The translations under genes and the position numbers were made by a program. Below the pieces are notes generated by a model that worked only from the letters and a program-made list of their open reading frames with translations, ran no database searches and had not been told where the DNA came from. Shown one piece after another: positions 57,150-64,000 of a stretch of DNA of 64,000 nucleotides. Origin of the DNA: Fimbriimonadia bacterium (GTDB taxonomy: Bacteria > Armatimonadota > Fimbriimonadia > Fimbriimonadales > Fimbriimonadaceae); the NCBI GenBank assembly GCA_030430755.1, contig JAUIKO010000002.1:62001-126000 (forward strand), written 5' to 3'. The number at the start of each line of letters is the position of its first letter. The first letter of the stretch is position 1.

Positions 57150-58646
57150 ATGGCAAACGCTACAGCAAAAAGTAATAAAAAAAATTTAGGTATTACTACC
57201 CGAGAAGAAGATTTTAGTGAGTGGTATAACGATGTTATCCTAAAAGGTGAACTGGCAGATTACTCCCCGGTAAGAGGATGCATGATTATTCGCCCTAATG
57301 GATATGCCATCTGGGAATCTATCCGTGATGCCTTAGATAAAATGTTTCGAGACACTGGTCACTCCAATGCATATTTTCCAGTTTTTATACCTGAACACTT
57401 TTTAAGCAAAGAAGCAGAACATGTTGAAGGCTTCGCACCTCATTGTGCAGTAGTTACGCATGGAGGAGGAAAAGAATTAGAGGAACCCTTAGTCGTTCGA
57501 CCAACAAGTGAAACAATTATTTGGAACGCATATAAAAAATGGATTCAGAGCCATAGAGATCTACCTTTATTATTAAATCAGTGGGCGAACGTAGTGAGAT
57601 GGGAGATGAGAACAAAATTATTCTTAAGAACCATGGAATTTCTTTGGCAAGAAGGTCATACTGCACATGCTACATTCGAAGATGCAGAAAAAGAAGCCAC
57701 AACGATGCTAGGTTGTTATAAAACACTAGCTGAAGAATGGCTAGCGATGCCAGTCATATGTGGACTAAAAACAGAACATGAAAAATTTGCTGGAGCTGAT
57801 CATACTTACACTATAGAACTTATGACCCAAGATCTTAGAGCGGTACAAGCTGGTACATCTCATCATCTAGGCCAAAGTTTTGCAAAAGCTTTTGATGTAA
57901 CCTTTCAAAATGAAAAAGGAGAACTTGAATATGTATATGCGACCTCATGGGGAGTAACCACAAGACTGATTGGTTCATTAATCATGGTCCACTCCGATGA
58001 CAAAGGAGCTGTGATTCCACCAAGAGTTGCTCCTACACAAGTGGTTATTATTCCTATGGGCAGAGATGATGCTATCAGAGAAAAAACTCATGCGGAAGCT
58101 GATAGAATAGCAAATAAACTTAAAAACACTACCTGGCGTGGACAGAATATCCGAGTTAAAGTAGATAAGCGGGAAAAAGAATCACCTGGATTTAAATTTA
58201 ATGATTGGGAACTAAAAGGAGCATGTTTACGCATAGAGATAGGTCCTAAAGATATAGAATCTGAATCCTCGGTATTTGCACGACGAGATACAGGTGAAAA
58301 ACAGACCATACCTTTAATACAAGTGGTTGAAAAAACTTTAGATAACCTGGAAGAAATGCAAATAGGGTTACTCCAGAAAGCTCAAGCCTTTAGATTGAAA
58401 AATACGATCCGCGTAGATACATGGGAAGAGTTCACCAAGATATTTGATAAAGAGGGGGGTGCAGGTTTTGTTCTTGCACACTGGGATGGATCCACTGAAA
58501 CAGAAAAGAAAATAGCTGAACTGACAAAAGCTACCATTAGATGTATTCCTTTGGAAGCGGATGATCCAGAAGATCTAAAACCTGGAAAATGTGTTTATAC
58601 TGGAAAAGATAGTAAGCGAAGAGTTATTTTTGCTAAAGCATACTAA
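57150..58646 (+). CDS. proS: Prolyl-tRNA synthetase (archaeal/eukaryote-like type)
   Basis: A 498-aa class II aminoacyl-tRNA synthetase that charges tRNA-Pro. Features are the motif 1 region [20 protein letters not shown], motif 2 [20 protein letters not shown] (class II Arg), the [13 protein letters not shown] segment, motif 3 [14 protein letters not shown], an anticodon-binding domain, and a Tyr at the very C-terminus (KAY), as expected for this subtype. It lacks the editing insertion of the bacterial-type enzyme. AGAGAA lies ahead of the ATG. The UbiA-family gene follows 14 nt on. Confidence 0.95.
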   Translation: MANATAKSNKKNLGITTREEDFSEWYNDVILKGELADYSPVRGCMIIRPNGYAIWESIRDALDKMFRDTGHSNAYFPVFIPEHFLSKEAEHVEGFAPHCAVVTHGGGKELEEPLVVRPTSETIIWNAYKKWIQSHRDLPLLLNQWANVVRWEMRTKLFLRTMEFLWQEGHTAHATFEDAEKEATTMLGCYKTLAEEWLAMPVICGLKTEHEKFAGADHTYTIELMTQDLRAVQAGTSHHLGQSFAKAFDVTFQNEKGELEYVYATSWGVTTRLIGSLIMVHSDDKGAVIPPRVAPTQVVIIPMGRDDAIREKTHAEADRIANKLKNTTWRGQNIRVKVDKREKESPGFKFNDWELKGACLRIEIGPKDIESESSVFARRDTGEKQTIPLIQVVEKTLDNLEEMQIGLLQKAQAFRLKNTIRVDTWEEFTKIFDKEGGAGFVLAHWDGSTETEKKIAELTKATIRCIPLEADDPEDLKPGKCVYTGKDSKRRVIFAKAY

Positions 58647-58660
58647 GGATTTATAGATAA

Positions 58661-59545
58661 ATGAGTGAAATAATTTTTCCTAACCATCAAAAATACAGTA
58701 CCGTGAAAAACTTCTTTAGGTTCATTAAATTCGAGCATTCGATATTTGCACTCCCTTATGCGCTAATAGGAATGGTCTGGGCAGCAAAAGGTTTTCCACC
58801 AGCAAATATTGTTTTCTGGATAGTCATGGCTATGATCTCTTGTAGAAGCGCAGCTATGGCATATAATCGTATCATAGACAAAAGAATAGACGCACTTAAT
58901 CCAAGAACGAAAAATCGAGAGCTTCCTAAAGGGAAACTCTCTGCAAAAGGTGCTCACATATTTTTTATTGCTAGTTGTGGACTATTTTTTATCAGTGCGT
59001 CTGCGTTAAACCCTCTAACAAAAATATTAAGCCCTGTAGCTCTAGGATTAACATTATTCTATAGTCTCACCAAAAGGTTTACACTTTTGTCTCACTTTTT
59101 CCTAGGACTCAGTATTGGCATATCACCTCTTGCAGCATGGATTGGAACAGTACCAGAAATTGCCTCACCTGCTATATGGCTAAGTGCTGCTGTTATGTTC
59201 TGGATTGCTGGATTTGATATTCTTTACAGCTTGCAAGATATTGAATTTGACAAAGAACATCACCTCCATTCTATTCCTGCAAAAATAGGGATACGAAACA
59301 GTCTTCTGATTAGTAGATTCTGCCACTCATTAACCGTATGCTATTTAATTGCTGCAGGCAGTAGCTACCACGCTGGTGTTTTTTACTTTATTGGGGTTGC
59401 TGTCACAACAATCATGTTAATATACGAACACTCTCTAGTAAAAGAAAATGATTTTAGCAATATTAACATAGCATTTTTCAATATAAATGGATACGTTTCT
59501 ATATCTCTTTTCTTTTTTGTTTTGCTAGATATCTATTTCTCATAA
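58661..59545 (+). CDS. UbiA-family prenyltransferase (quinone biosynthesis, perhaps MqnP)
   Basis: A 294-aa inner-membrane enzyme with about eight helices. The first Asp-rich motif appears as MAYNRIIDKRIDALNPRTKNR and the second as FDILYSLQDIEFDKEH. These are the polyprenyl-diphosphate and magnesium sites of the UbiA superfamily. NRIIDKxIDxxNPRTxxRxLP is typical of UbiA/MqnP that attach the polyprenyl chain to an aromatic acid in ubiquinone or futalosine-type menaquinone synthesis. Which quinone cannot be told. It is in an operon with proS and has a terminator right after it. Confidence 0.87.
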   Translation: MSEIIFPNHQKYSTVKNFFRFIKFEHSIFALPYALIGMVWAAKGFPPANIVFWIVMAMISCRSAAMAYNRIIDKRIDALNPRTKNRELPKGKLSAKGAHIFFIASCGLFFISASALNPLTKILSPVALGLTLFYSLTKRFTLLSHFFLGLSIGISPLAAWIGTVPEIASPAIWLSAAVMFWIAGFDILYSLQDIEFDKEHHLHSIPAKIGIRNSLLISRFCHSLTVCYLIAAGSSYHAGVFYFIGVAVTTIMLIYEHSLVKENDFSNINIAFFNINGYVSISLFFFVLLDIYFS

Positions 59546-59547
59546 AA
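59513..59547 (+). repeat. 35-bp direct repeat, copy 1 (3' end of the UbiA-family gene)
   Basis: Covers the last codons and stop of the prenyltransferase gene (protein end FFVLLDIYFS). It matches 61430-61464 in 33 of 35 bases. The copies lie either side of the LRR gene 59626-61377. Confidence 0.88.
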
Positions 59548-59558
59548 CAAAAATTTTC

Positions 59559-59595
59559 TGTTTATGTTTATTACGGAAGTTAATAAACATAAACA
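59559..59595 (+). terminator. Terminator of the proS-UbiA operon
   Basis: TGTTTATGTTTATTA and TAATAAACATAAACA form a perfect 15-bp stem with a 7-nt loop, followed by ATTTAATATTTTTTA. It lies 13 nt past the stop codon. Confidence 0.82.
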
Positions 59596-59625
59596 ATTTA
59601 ATATTTTTTACTTTTTCAATAAAAC

Positions 59626-61377
59626 ATGATCCAGAATAGAAGTATGAATAAAGCGCAGGTACTCATTTCCATAAAAAAAACAAGTTTCTTCTTCAGTATG
59701 ATATTCTATTTCTTGACTCTACATACCATCCACAGCATGGAAGATATAGCAGATCCAGTAAAACAAGAAAACATGGAATCTTGTGATTTAAGCATGAAAA
59801 ATCTCCCGCCGAAAGAATGGGAGTCCTTAGTAAAAAGCATCCCCCTTGAAATAAAATCTTTGAGTTTATTTGACTGTAATTACCAAGGTGAAGCCATAGA
59901 AAATATCCACCTCCTTGAAAATCTTGACACTTGTCATATATGTTTTGTTAGCCACCCTGAAATTTTAATTCCTATACTACTTGATAACCTCCCAGAGACA
60001 CTTTCATTCCTCAGTATTGGTGCACAAAGAAGTTTTGTACCTATTGGAAAAAAATTAGCGAGATTTAAAGAGTTATCAAAACTCAATCTTAAAAATGTAA
60101 AGTATCCAGAAAATGAATGGGCTAGCATCATAAATAACCTATCTACTACTCTCGAAGAGATTGATTTTACATATAGCAACTATGGCGGTCAAAATCTGAG
60201 AAAATTACTCACTAAAACTTTTTTGAAAAGACTAGATCTAACTGGAACAAATCTCTCTAATAATCATATTGAACATATTCATGCTCATCTGAAAACTCAC
60301 ACAGATACTATAATCATCAAATTTTCAGATCCTAATAAAGTTTCTGAAATGCCAGATGTAGATGATGAAAAATATGATGATACAAATGATGATACAAATG
60401 ATGATAAAGCAGGTATTAAACAGGAACTGAAATTTCCATCAGATTTTTCCGGTTTAGAATTGTCTTTGGTTGAATGGAAAAACCAGATAGAACAGCTACC
60501 TCTCAACACAAAAGAAATTAGTTTTGCACAGTCGAATTATTCGGGAAATAATTCAGAAGTTTTCCAAACGCTTACAGATCTAAATAAAATAGACTTTTCA
60601 GGCTGCTCTATCCCTAAAAGAAATTGGAAGAAAATTTTACTATCCCTACCAGAAAGCCTAGAAACACTTATTCTAGATGATTCTGAATATTATGGAGAAT
60701 ATAATATCTACCTTGAAAGACTCAAAAATTTAAATGAGATCAGCCTACAATTTATACATATGGATCAGAGAGGATGGGCTGACTTTTTCAGGTATCTTCA
60801 GGGCAAAAAAATGACATTACATCTCGGAGGATCTAATGTTTTAGATGCACTACTCTTTCCATTGTTCAGAGAATATGCTAAATTTTATGAATTGTGGCAA
60901 CAAAAACCAGGTTGTACTACCCGAGAAAATCCTGAGCTACAAAGTACTCTTAAAACATATAACTGGTTATCCTATGTTTCTAGTTCAATATTTATCAGTA
61001 TTAGCAATATTGATTGTATTTCCTTCTCTGGCTCCTCAGACATAGAGAATGTAAACTACTTTTATAACGTGTTTAGTGGAGCAAGAGGAGCAAGAGGCGA
61101 AGGAATAAAACGACTCATATTGAAACAGTGCAACAACCTAAAATCTGTATGTCTAAAACATTACTATGATGGACGCTATAATTCTCGTTCACCCGAATAT
61201 CCTTTAGAATATTTAGATCTGGAATATTGTACAAATGTAACCTGTGTAGACCTATCAGCTTGCAAGCAATTAAAAACTGTCAACTTAAAGGGGTGTACAA
61301 ACCTTAAAGACTTAATCTTACCTAGTAAGTCCGTTAACGTATTTAAAGAAGGGTGTGATAAACTGCCTACGGGCTAA
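59626..61377 (+). CDS. Exported LRR-like protein, divergent
   Basis: A 583-aa protein (ATG 59626 or 59644) with a signal-like N-terminus (KTSFFFSMIFYFLTLHTIHS). It has no F-box-like segment. Irregular LRRs follow in two blocks (residues about 48-225 and 270-410) with LPETLSFLSI and ELSKLNLKNV anchors, related to the other family members but more diverged. An acidic linker around residues 245-262 contains two DDTNDD units. The last 100 residues form a different LRR set with Cys (LDLEYCTNVTCVDLSACKQL). It lies between two copies of the prenyltransferase 3' end, which suggests insertion. Confidence 0.7.
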   Translation: MIQNRSMNKAQVLISIKKTSFFFSMIFYFLTLHTIHSMEDIADPVKQENMESCDLSMKNLPPKEWESLVKSIPLEIKSLSLFDCNYQGEAIENIHLLENLDTCHICFVSHPEILIPILLDNLPETLSFLSIGAQRSFVPIGKKLARFKELSKLNLKNVKYPENEWASIINNLSTTLEEIDFTYSNYGGQNLRKLLTKTFLKRLDLTGTNLSNNHIEHIHAHLKTHTDTIIIKFSDPNKVSEMPDVDDEKYDDTNDDTNDDKAGIKQELKFPSDFSGLELSLVEWKNQIEQLPLNTKEISFAQSNYSGNNSEVFQTLTDLNKIDFSGCSIPKRNWKKILLSLPESLETLILDDSEYYGEYNIYLERLKNLNEISLQFIHMDQRGWADFFRYLQGKKMTLHLGGSNVLDALLFPLFREYAKFYELWQQKPGCTTRENPELQSTLKTYNWLSYVSSSIFISISNIDCISFSGSSDIENVNYFYNVFSGARGARGEGIKRLILKQCNNLKSVCLKHYYDGRYNSRSPEYPLEYLDLEYCTNVTCVDLSACKQLKTVNLKGCTNLKDLILPSKSVNVFKEGCDKLPTG

Positions 61378-61429
61378 TGCCAAAAAAAAATACTTCACTT
61401 ACCCATAGGTTTGCAATTCACTTTTACGT

Positions 61430-61464
61430 TTTTTTGTTTTGCTAGATATGTATTTTTCATAAAA
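61430..61464 (+). repeat. 35-bp direct repeat, copy 2 (UbiA-family 3' end remnant)
   Basis: Reads in frame as FFVLLDMYFS plus stop, as in the true gene end at 59545, but preceding sequence is unrelated. Two changes from copy 1. Confidence 0.85.
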
Positions 61465-61499
61465 ATATGATTACGATAAATGTTTGATATGCTTAATAA

Positions 61500-61655
61500 T
61501 GCAAACAGAAATTTTTCAGAGATATAGTAGATTTCTTCAGAATTCATACTGAAGAGTATTTAAATATTTCAAAAACTTCTGAAAAAGAATACGTATTATC
61601 TAAAGCTAGAAGAAGAATATCTCATGTTTACAAGAACTATACCGCAGTAGAATGA
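61500..61655 (+). pseudogene. Possible orphan coding remnant in a 452-base gap
   Basis: A 51-codon open frame without an ATG (from TGC at 61500 to TGA at 61655) reads FFRDIVDFFRIHTEEYLNIS and then SKARRRISHVYKNY. The composition is protein-like (charged and aromatic), but there is no start or family match that I can give. The rest of the gap 61378-61829 holds only the 35-bp repeat and A/T-rich sequence. Confidence 0.25.
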
Positions 61656-61829
61656 AAATCAAAACAAATAAACAAAAACATTAAAAACAACATCACATTT
61701 ATCCATATCTAAAATACACAACAGAAAACAATAGCTCTCCAATTAACATTCATACTCGAATGTTAAAAATATTTTAGTAAATCCATAAATATATTTCAAA
61801 ACTTTCTACAATCAATTATAATAACAAAT

Positions 61830-63287
61830 ATGCCTATTCATTCTTTTAGCAGAAGATTTTCAAAAAACATTTTTCTACTTTTGGCAAGTGCCCTCGTATC
61901 CCTTTCAGCATATTCAGCATCTGAACACGAACTCGATCGAACAAAAAAACGACTCCTAGACGAAGCTATTCTAACACCTATAAATAAACACGTAACTTTG
62001 CTAGACTTAAATAATACCGCACTCTATTATTTATTTAGCAGAAACAATTTAAACGATAATCTCAACGTAATTCAAGAAACACTTATCAAAGATAATCTGC
62101 TCGATATTCTTCGTGTCCTTACTATCTTTAGCCATTCTAACTGCTGGCAAAACGCTACTGTCAGAGAGAATGAGCTCGCTACAGTGATTGCTATGGAAAA
62201 GCGAATCAATGAAAAGTTACAAGAGATCTTTTCAAACAATAACGAAGATACACTAACAGATGCTGCATATCCTATGTTAAGCAATTGGATTTATACACAA
62301 TACAAATTATCTCTCGTCGATTTTAAACTACTCAATAGGGATAAAGACACCACTTCTCTTCTAAAAAACTTGCCTGATACAACCGAAAACCTTCATATTT
62401 CCGAATTACCCTTAACTCCAGAAAATAATGAAATCTTCTCTAAGCTAATAAATCTAAAAGAGTTGTACATTTCTAATACACAACCTCTATCAGACGATAT
62501 AGAACATCATTGGGAATTTGTAAAATTTCTCACCCCAGGTATCAGGATTCTCTCACTACCACTTAAATTTAGTATGCATAAGCTAGATAATAAATTATTC
62601 AGCAAATTCAAAGAATTAGCCAAGTTATCCCTTTCTCATGTTAAAGATAATAACTGGGATTTTCTAAACTACTTACCTGAAGACTTAAAATCTCTCTCTT
62701 TATGGTACTGTAATATCGATGACAATGGAATACAGTATTTAGCCAGATTTAATAGTTTGCAGAATCTAAATTTAACTGGAGCGAATGTTTCCAACTATGC
62801 ATTTATAATCTCTCTTTCCAACACACTCAAACATCTTTGCTTGTCTTCCAAAGATATTCACCTACATCATTTGCAATGCTTACAGAATTTCATTCATCTA
62901 AAAAGTATTGACTTTGGAGGATGCACCTTCGATCATTTAAACTTTATCAAGTATCTGCCCGAAAGCATTATATCTCTCAAACTAGATGGAATTAAACCTG
63001 ATTCTACAGATCTAGAAAAAATTATTTCTTCCGATATTGATATGTCTCATCTTTCTAACCTGAAAGAATTAAGTCTTTGCTGTACAAGGCTAAGCTCTTG
63101 GAAATTCTTAGAAACTATCCTGACAGAAAATCTAAAAACATTAGAGCTTGCATACAGCAATTTAACACAAGAAGAACTCGATATTCTCCCACGTTTCAAG
63201 CAATTAACACGACTATCCATTATGTCCATTCCATATGAAAATGATGCTTTCATAAAAAACTTGCCCCATAAGACTAGCCTTTTCTAA
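61830..63287 (+). CDS. Exported LRR protein with shared linker
   Basis: A 485-aa protein with Sec signal MPIHSFSRRFSKNIFLLLAS, cleavage near AYSA. The N-terminal part (TLLDLNNTALYYLFSRNNLN) stands where relatives have the F-box-like segment but no longer looks like one. The linker is still recognisable (LRVLTIFSHSNCWQN, then MEKRINEKLQEIF) with its Trp. Irregular LRRs from about residue 185 to the end include LKNLPDTTENLHI, FKELAKLSLSHV and LNLTGANVSN. It is the last of the family in this window, ended by a bidirectional hairpin. Confidence 0.75.
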   Translation: MPIHSFSRRFSKNIFLLLASALVSLSAYSASEHELDRTKKRLLDEAILTPINKHVTLLDLNNTALYYLFSRNNLNDNLNVIQETLIKDNLLDILRVLTIFSHSNCWQNATVRENELATVIAMEKRINEKLQEIFSNNNEDTLTDAAYPMLSNWIYTQYKLSLVDFKLLNRDKDTTSLLKNLPDTTENLHISELPLTPENNEIFSKLINLKELYISNTQPLSDDIEHHWEFVKFLTPGIRILSLPLKFSMHKLDNKLFSKFKELAKLSLSHVKDNNWDFLNYLPEDLKSLSLWYCNIDDNGIQYLARFNSLQNLNLTGANVSNYAFIISLSNTLKHLCLSSKDIHLHHLQCLQNFIHLKSIDFGGCTFDHLNFIKYLPESIISLKLDGIKPDSTDLEKIISSDIDMSHLSNLKELSLCCTRLSSWKFLETILTENLKTLELAYSNLTQEELDILPRFKQLTRLSIMSIPYENDAFIKNLPHKTSLF

Positions 63288-63325
63288 ACGCATTCATATC
63301 TGCAATTTATAATTTCACAAGCACT

Positions 63326-63359
63326 GGTCTATCCGCTTTTAATATAAGGTGGATAGACC
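63326..63359. terminator. Bidirectional terminator between convergent genes
   Basis: GGTCTATCC (63326-63334) and GGATAGACC (63351-63359) form a 9-bp stem, possibly extended inside by CTT/AAG. It is between the LRR gene (+) and the acyl-CoA synthetase gene (-). Confidence 0.65.
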
Positions 63360-63379
63360 TATGATAGTTCTTATATTTT

Positions 63380-64000
63380 TTACAACATGGATTCTATCAA
63401 TTCATTATATTTTTGTTTAACAACTTTTCGTTTTACTTTCATGCTGGGAGTTAACTCACCAGTTTCCACAGAAAATTTGTCACTGATTATCTCAAATCGT
63501 TTTACTTTTTCATATGTTGCTAAGTTTTTATTAACTTCACTGATCTGTTCTTTCAGCATGCTCCGCACAACATCGCTTTTTGGCCAAGTCGATTCTAAAA
63601 TATCCTGCCTACCTAATTCTTGTAACTTCTTACGAACAGATTCAGTATCCAGTACAAATAAACCACATAAACATTCGGATTTATCTCCAAATAGCACTGC
63701 TTCTTGAATTAAGCTTTTTTGTTTTAGCTTATTCTCGATGGGTTGTGGAGCAACGTTTTTTCCATTTCCGAGAATAATCAGATCCTTCTTACGATCGGTA
63801 ATAACAAGATGCTTTCCTCTAAATTCACCAACATCACCTGTATGGAACCAACCTTCTTCATCTATCACCTCAGACGTCTCCTTAGGAAGATTATAGTAGC
63901 CTTGCATAACAACTGGACCTTTCACTAAAATCTCACCATCATCTGCTATTTTTATGTCTATTCCCCATGCTGCTTCTCCAACACTTTCGACATTATTACG
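63380..64000 (-). CDS. Long-chain acyl-CoA synthetase (AMP-binding), C-terminal part
   Basis: The frame is open to the window edge; about 206 residues are seen. It carries GEILVKGPVVMQGYYNLPKE, WFHTGDVGEF, the ITDRKKDLIILGNGKNVAPQ segment (A8 hinge) and, near the end, MKVKRKVVKQKYNELIESML (catalytic Lys region LTPSMKVKR). These belong to FadD/AAE-type enzymes that activate fatty acids with ATP and CoA. The start lies beyond 64000; the ATG at 63925 is internal. Confidence 0.92.
   Translation of the reverse strand, partial: RNNVESVGEAAWGIDIKIADDGEILVKGPVVMQGYYNLPKETSEVIDEEGWFHTGDVGEFRGKHLVITDRKKDLIILGNGKNVAPQPIENKLKQKSLIQEAVLFGDKSECLCGLFVLDTESVRKKLQELGRQDILESTWPKSDVVRSMLKEQISEVNKNLATYEKVKRFEIISDKFSVETGELTPSMKVKRKVVKQKYNELIESML

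Overview
The window is AT-rich DNA from a Gram-negative bacterium. The signs are an LptB ATPase, a beta-barrel porin with an SLH domain, several lipoprotein signals and a pilMNOP-type pilus cluster. An SLH-coiled coil-OprB-type porin together with type IV pilus genes is typical of Cyanobacteria and their non-photosynthetic relatives (Melainabacteria/Vampirovibrionia). I see no photosynthesis genes, so a non-photosynthetic, host-associated member of that branch is my best but uncertain guess. The eukaryote-like exported proteins (F-box-like plus leucine-rich repeats, a giant coiled-coil lipoprotein, an exported Rpn-type nuclease) point to life in or on a eukaryotic host.

Layout. 1-2.6 kb: partial RNase HIII, a small exported acidic protein, a putative RiPP precursor with a nitrile-hydratase-like (NHLP) leader, tRNA-Gln and AlkD. 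2.9-9.1 kb: SLH porin, RlmN, LptB and an oligopeptide-type substrate-binding lipoprotein whose signal-peptide codons contain a textbook intrinsic terminator. 9.3-17 kb (minus strand): pilM-pilN-pilO-pilP homologues in one overlapping operon behind a 1456-aa exported protein. 17.2-24.4 kb: exported protein with acidic tandem repeats, isochorismatase-like hydrolase, tRNA-Leu, GH15 glucoamylase-like enzyme, DoxX-like protein and groES-groEL. 24.5-34.2 kb: a 2756-aa coiled-coil putative lipoprotein and a smaller coiled-coil lipoprotein. 34.3-38.5 kb: housekeeping genes ogt, gpsA, rpsD, hpf and a PIN/TRAM membrane protein. 38.8-51.1 kb: an array of exported LRR proteins, four with an F-box-like N-terminal segment, interrupted by an apparent AstE/aspartoacylase-family pseudoenzyme and an MFS transporter. 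51.4-59.6 kb: tRNA-Ser, aconitase, DapB, exported Rpn-family nuclease, ProRS and a UbiA-family prenyltransferase. 59.6-63.3 kb: two more exported LRR proteins. The last 0.6 kb is the 3' part of an acyl-CoA synthetase gene.

The most notable content is the exported F-box-like/LRR family. It combines Sec-type signals, a segment resembling the eukaryotic F-box, a shared linker with a conserved tryptophan, and alternating LRRs of about 24 and 26-27 residues, an architecture analogous to the GALA effectors of Ralstonia. The array shows recent repeat expansion, a frame-shifted tail, an 86-bp direct repeat flanking one gene, and a 35-bp copy of the neighbouring prenyltransferase 3' end beyond another. 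Second is the lone NHLP-type precursor with a VAGG cleavage motif and no maturation genes in view. Third is the AstE-like protein in which nearly all catalytic and zinc residues are replaced; it is co-transcribed with a transporter and appears to start at AUU. Assignments rest on reading motifs by eye; no database search was possible.
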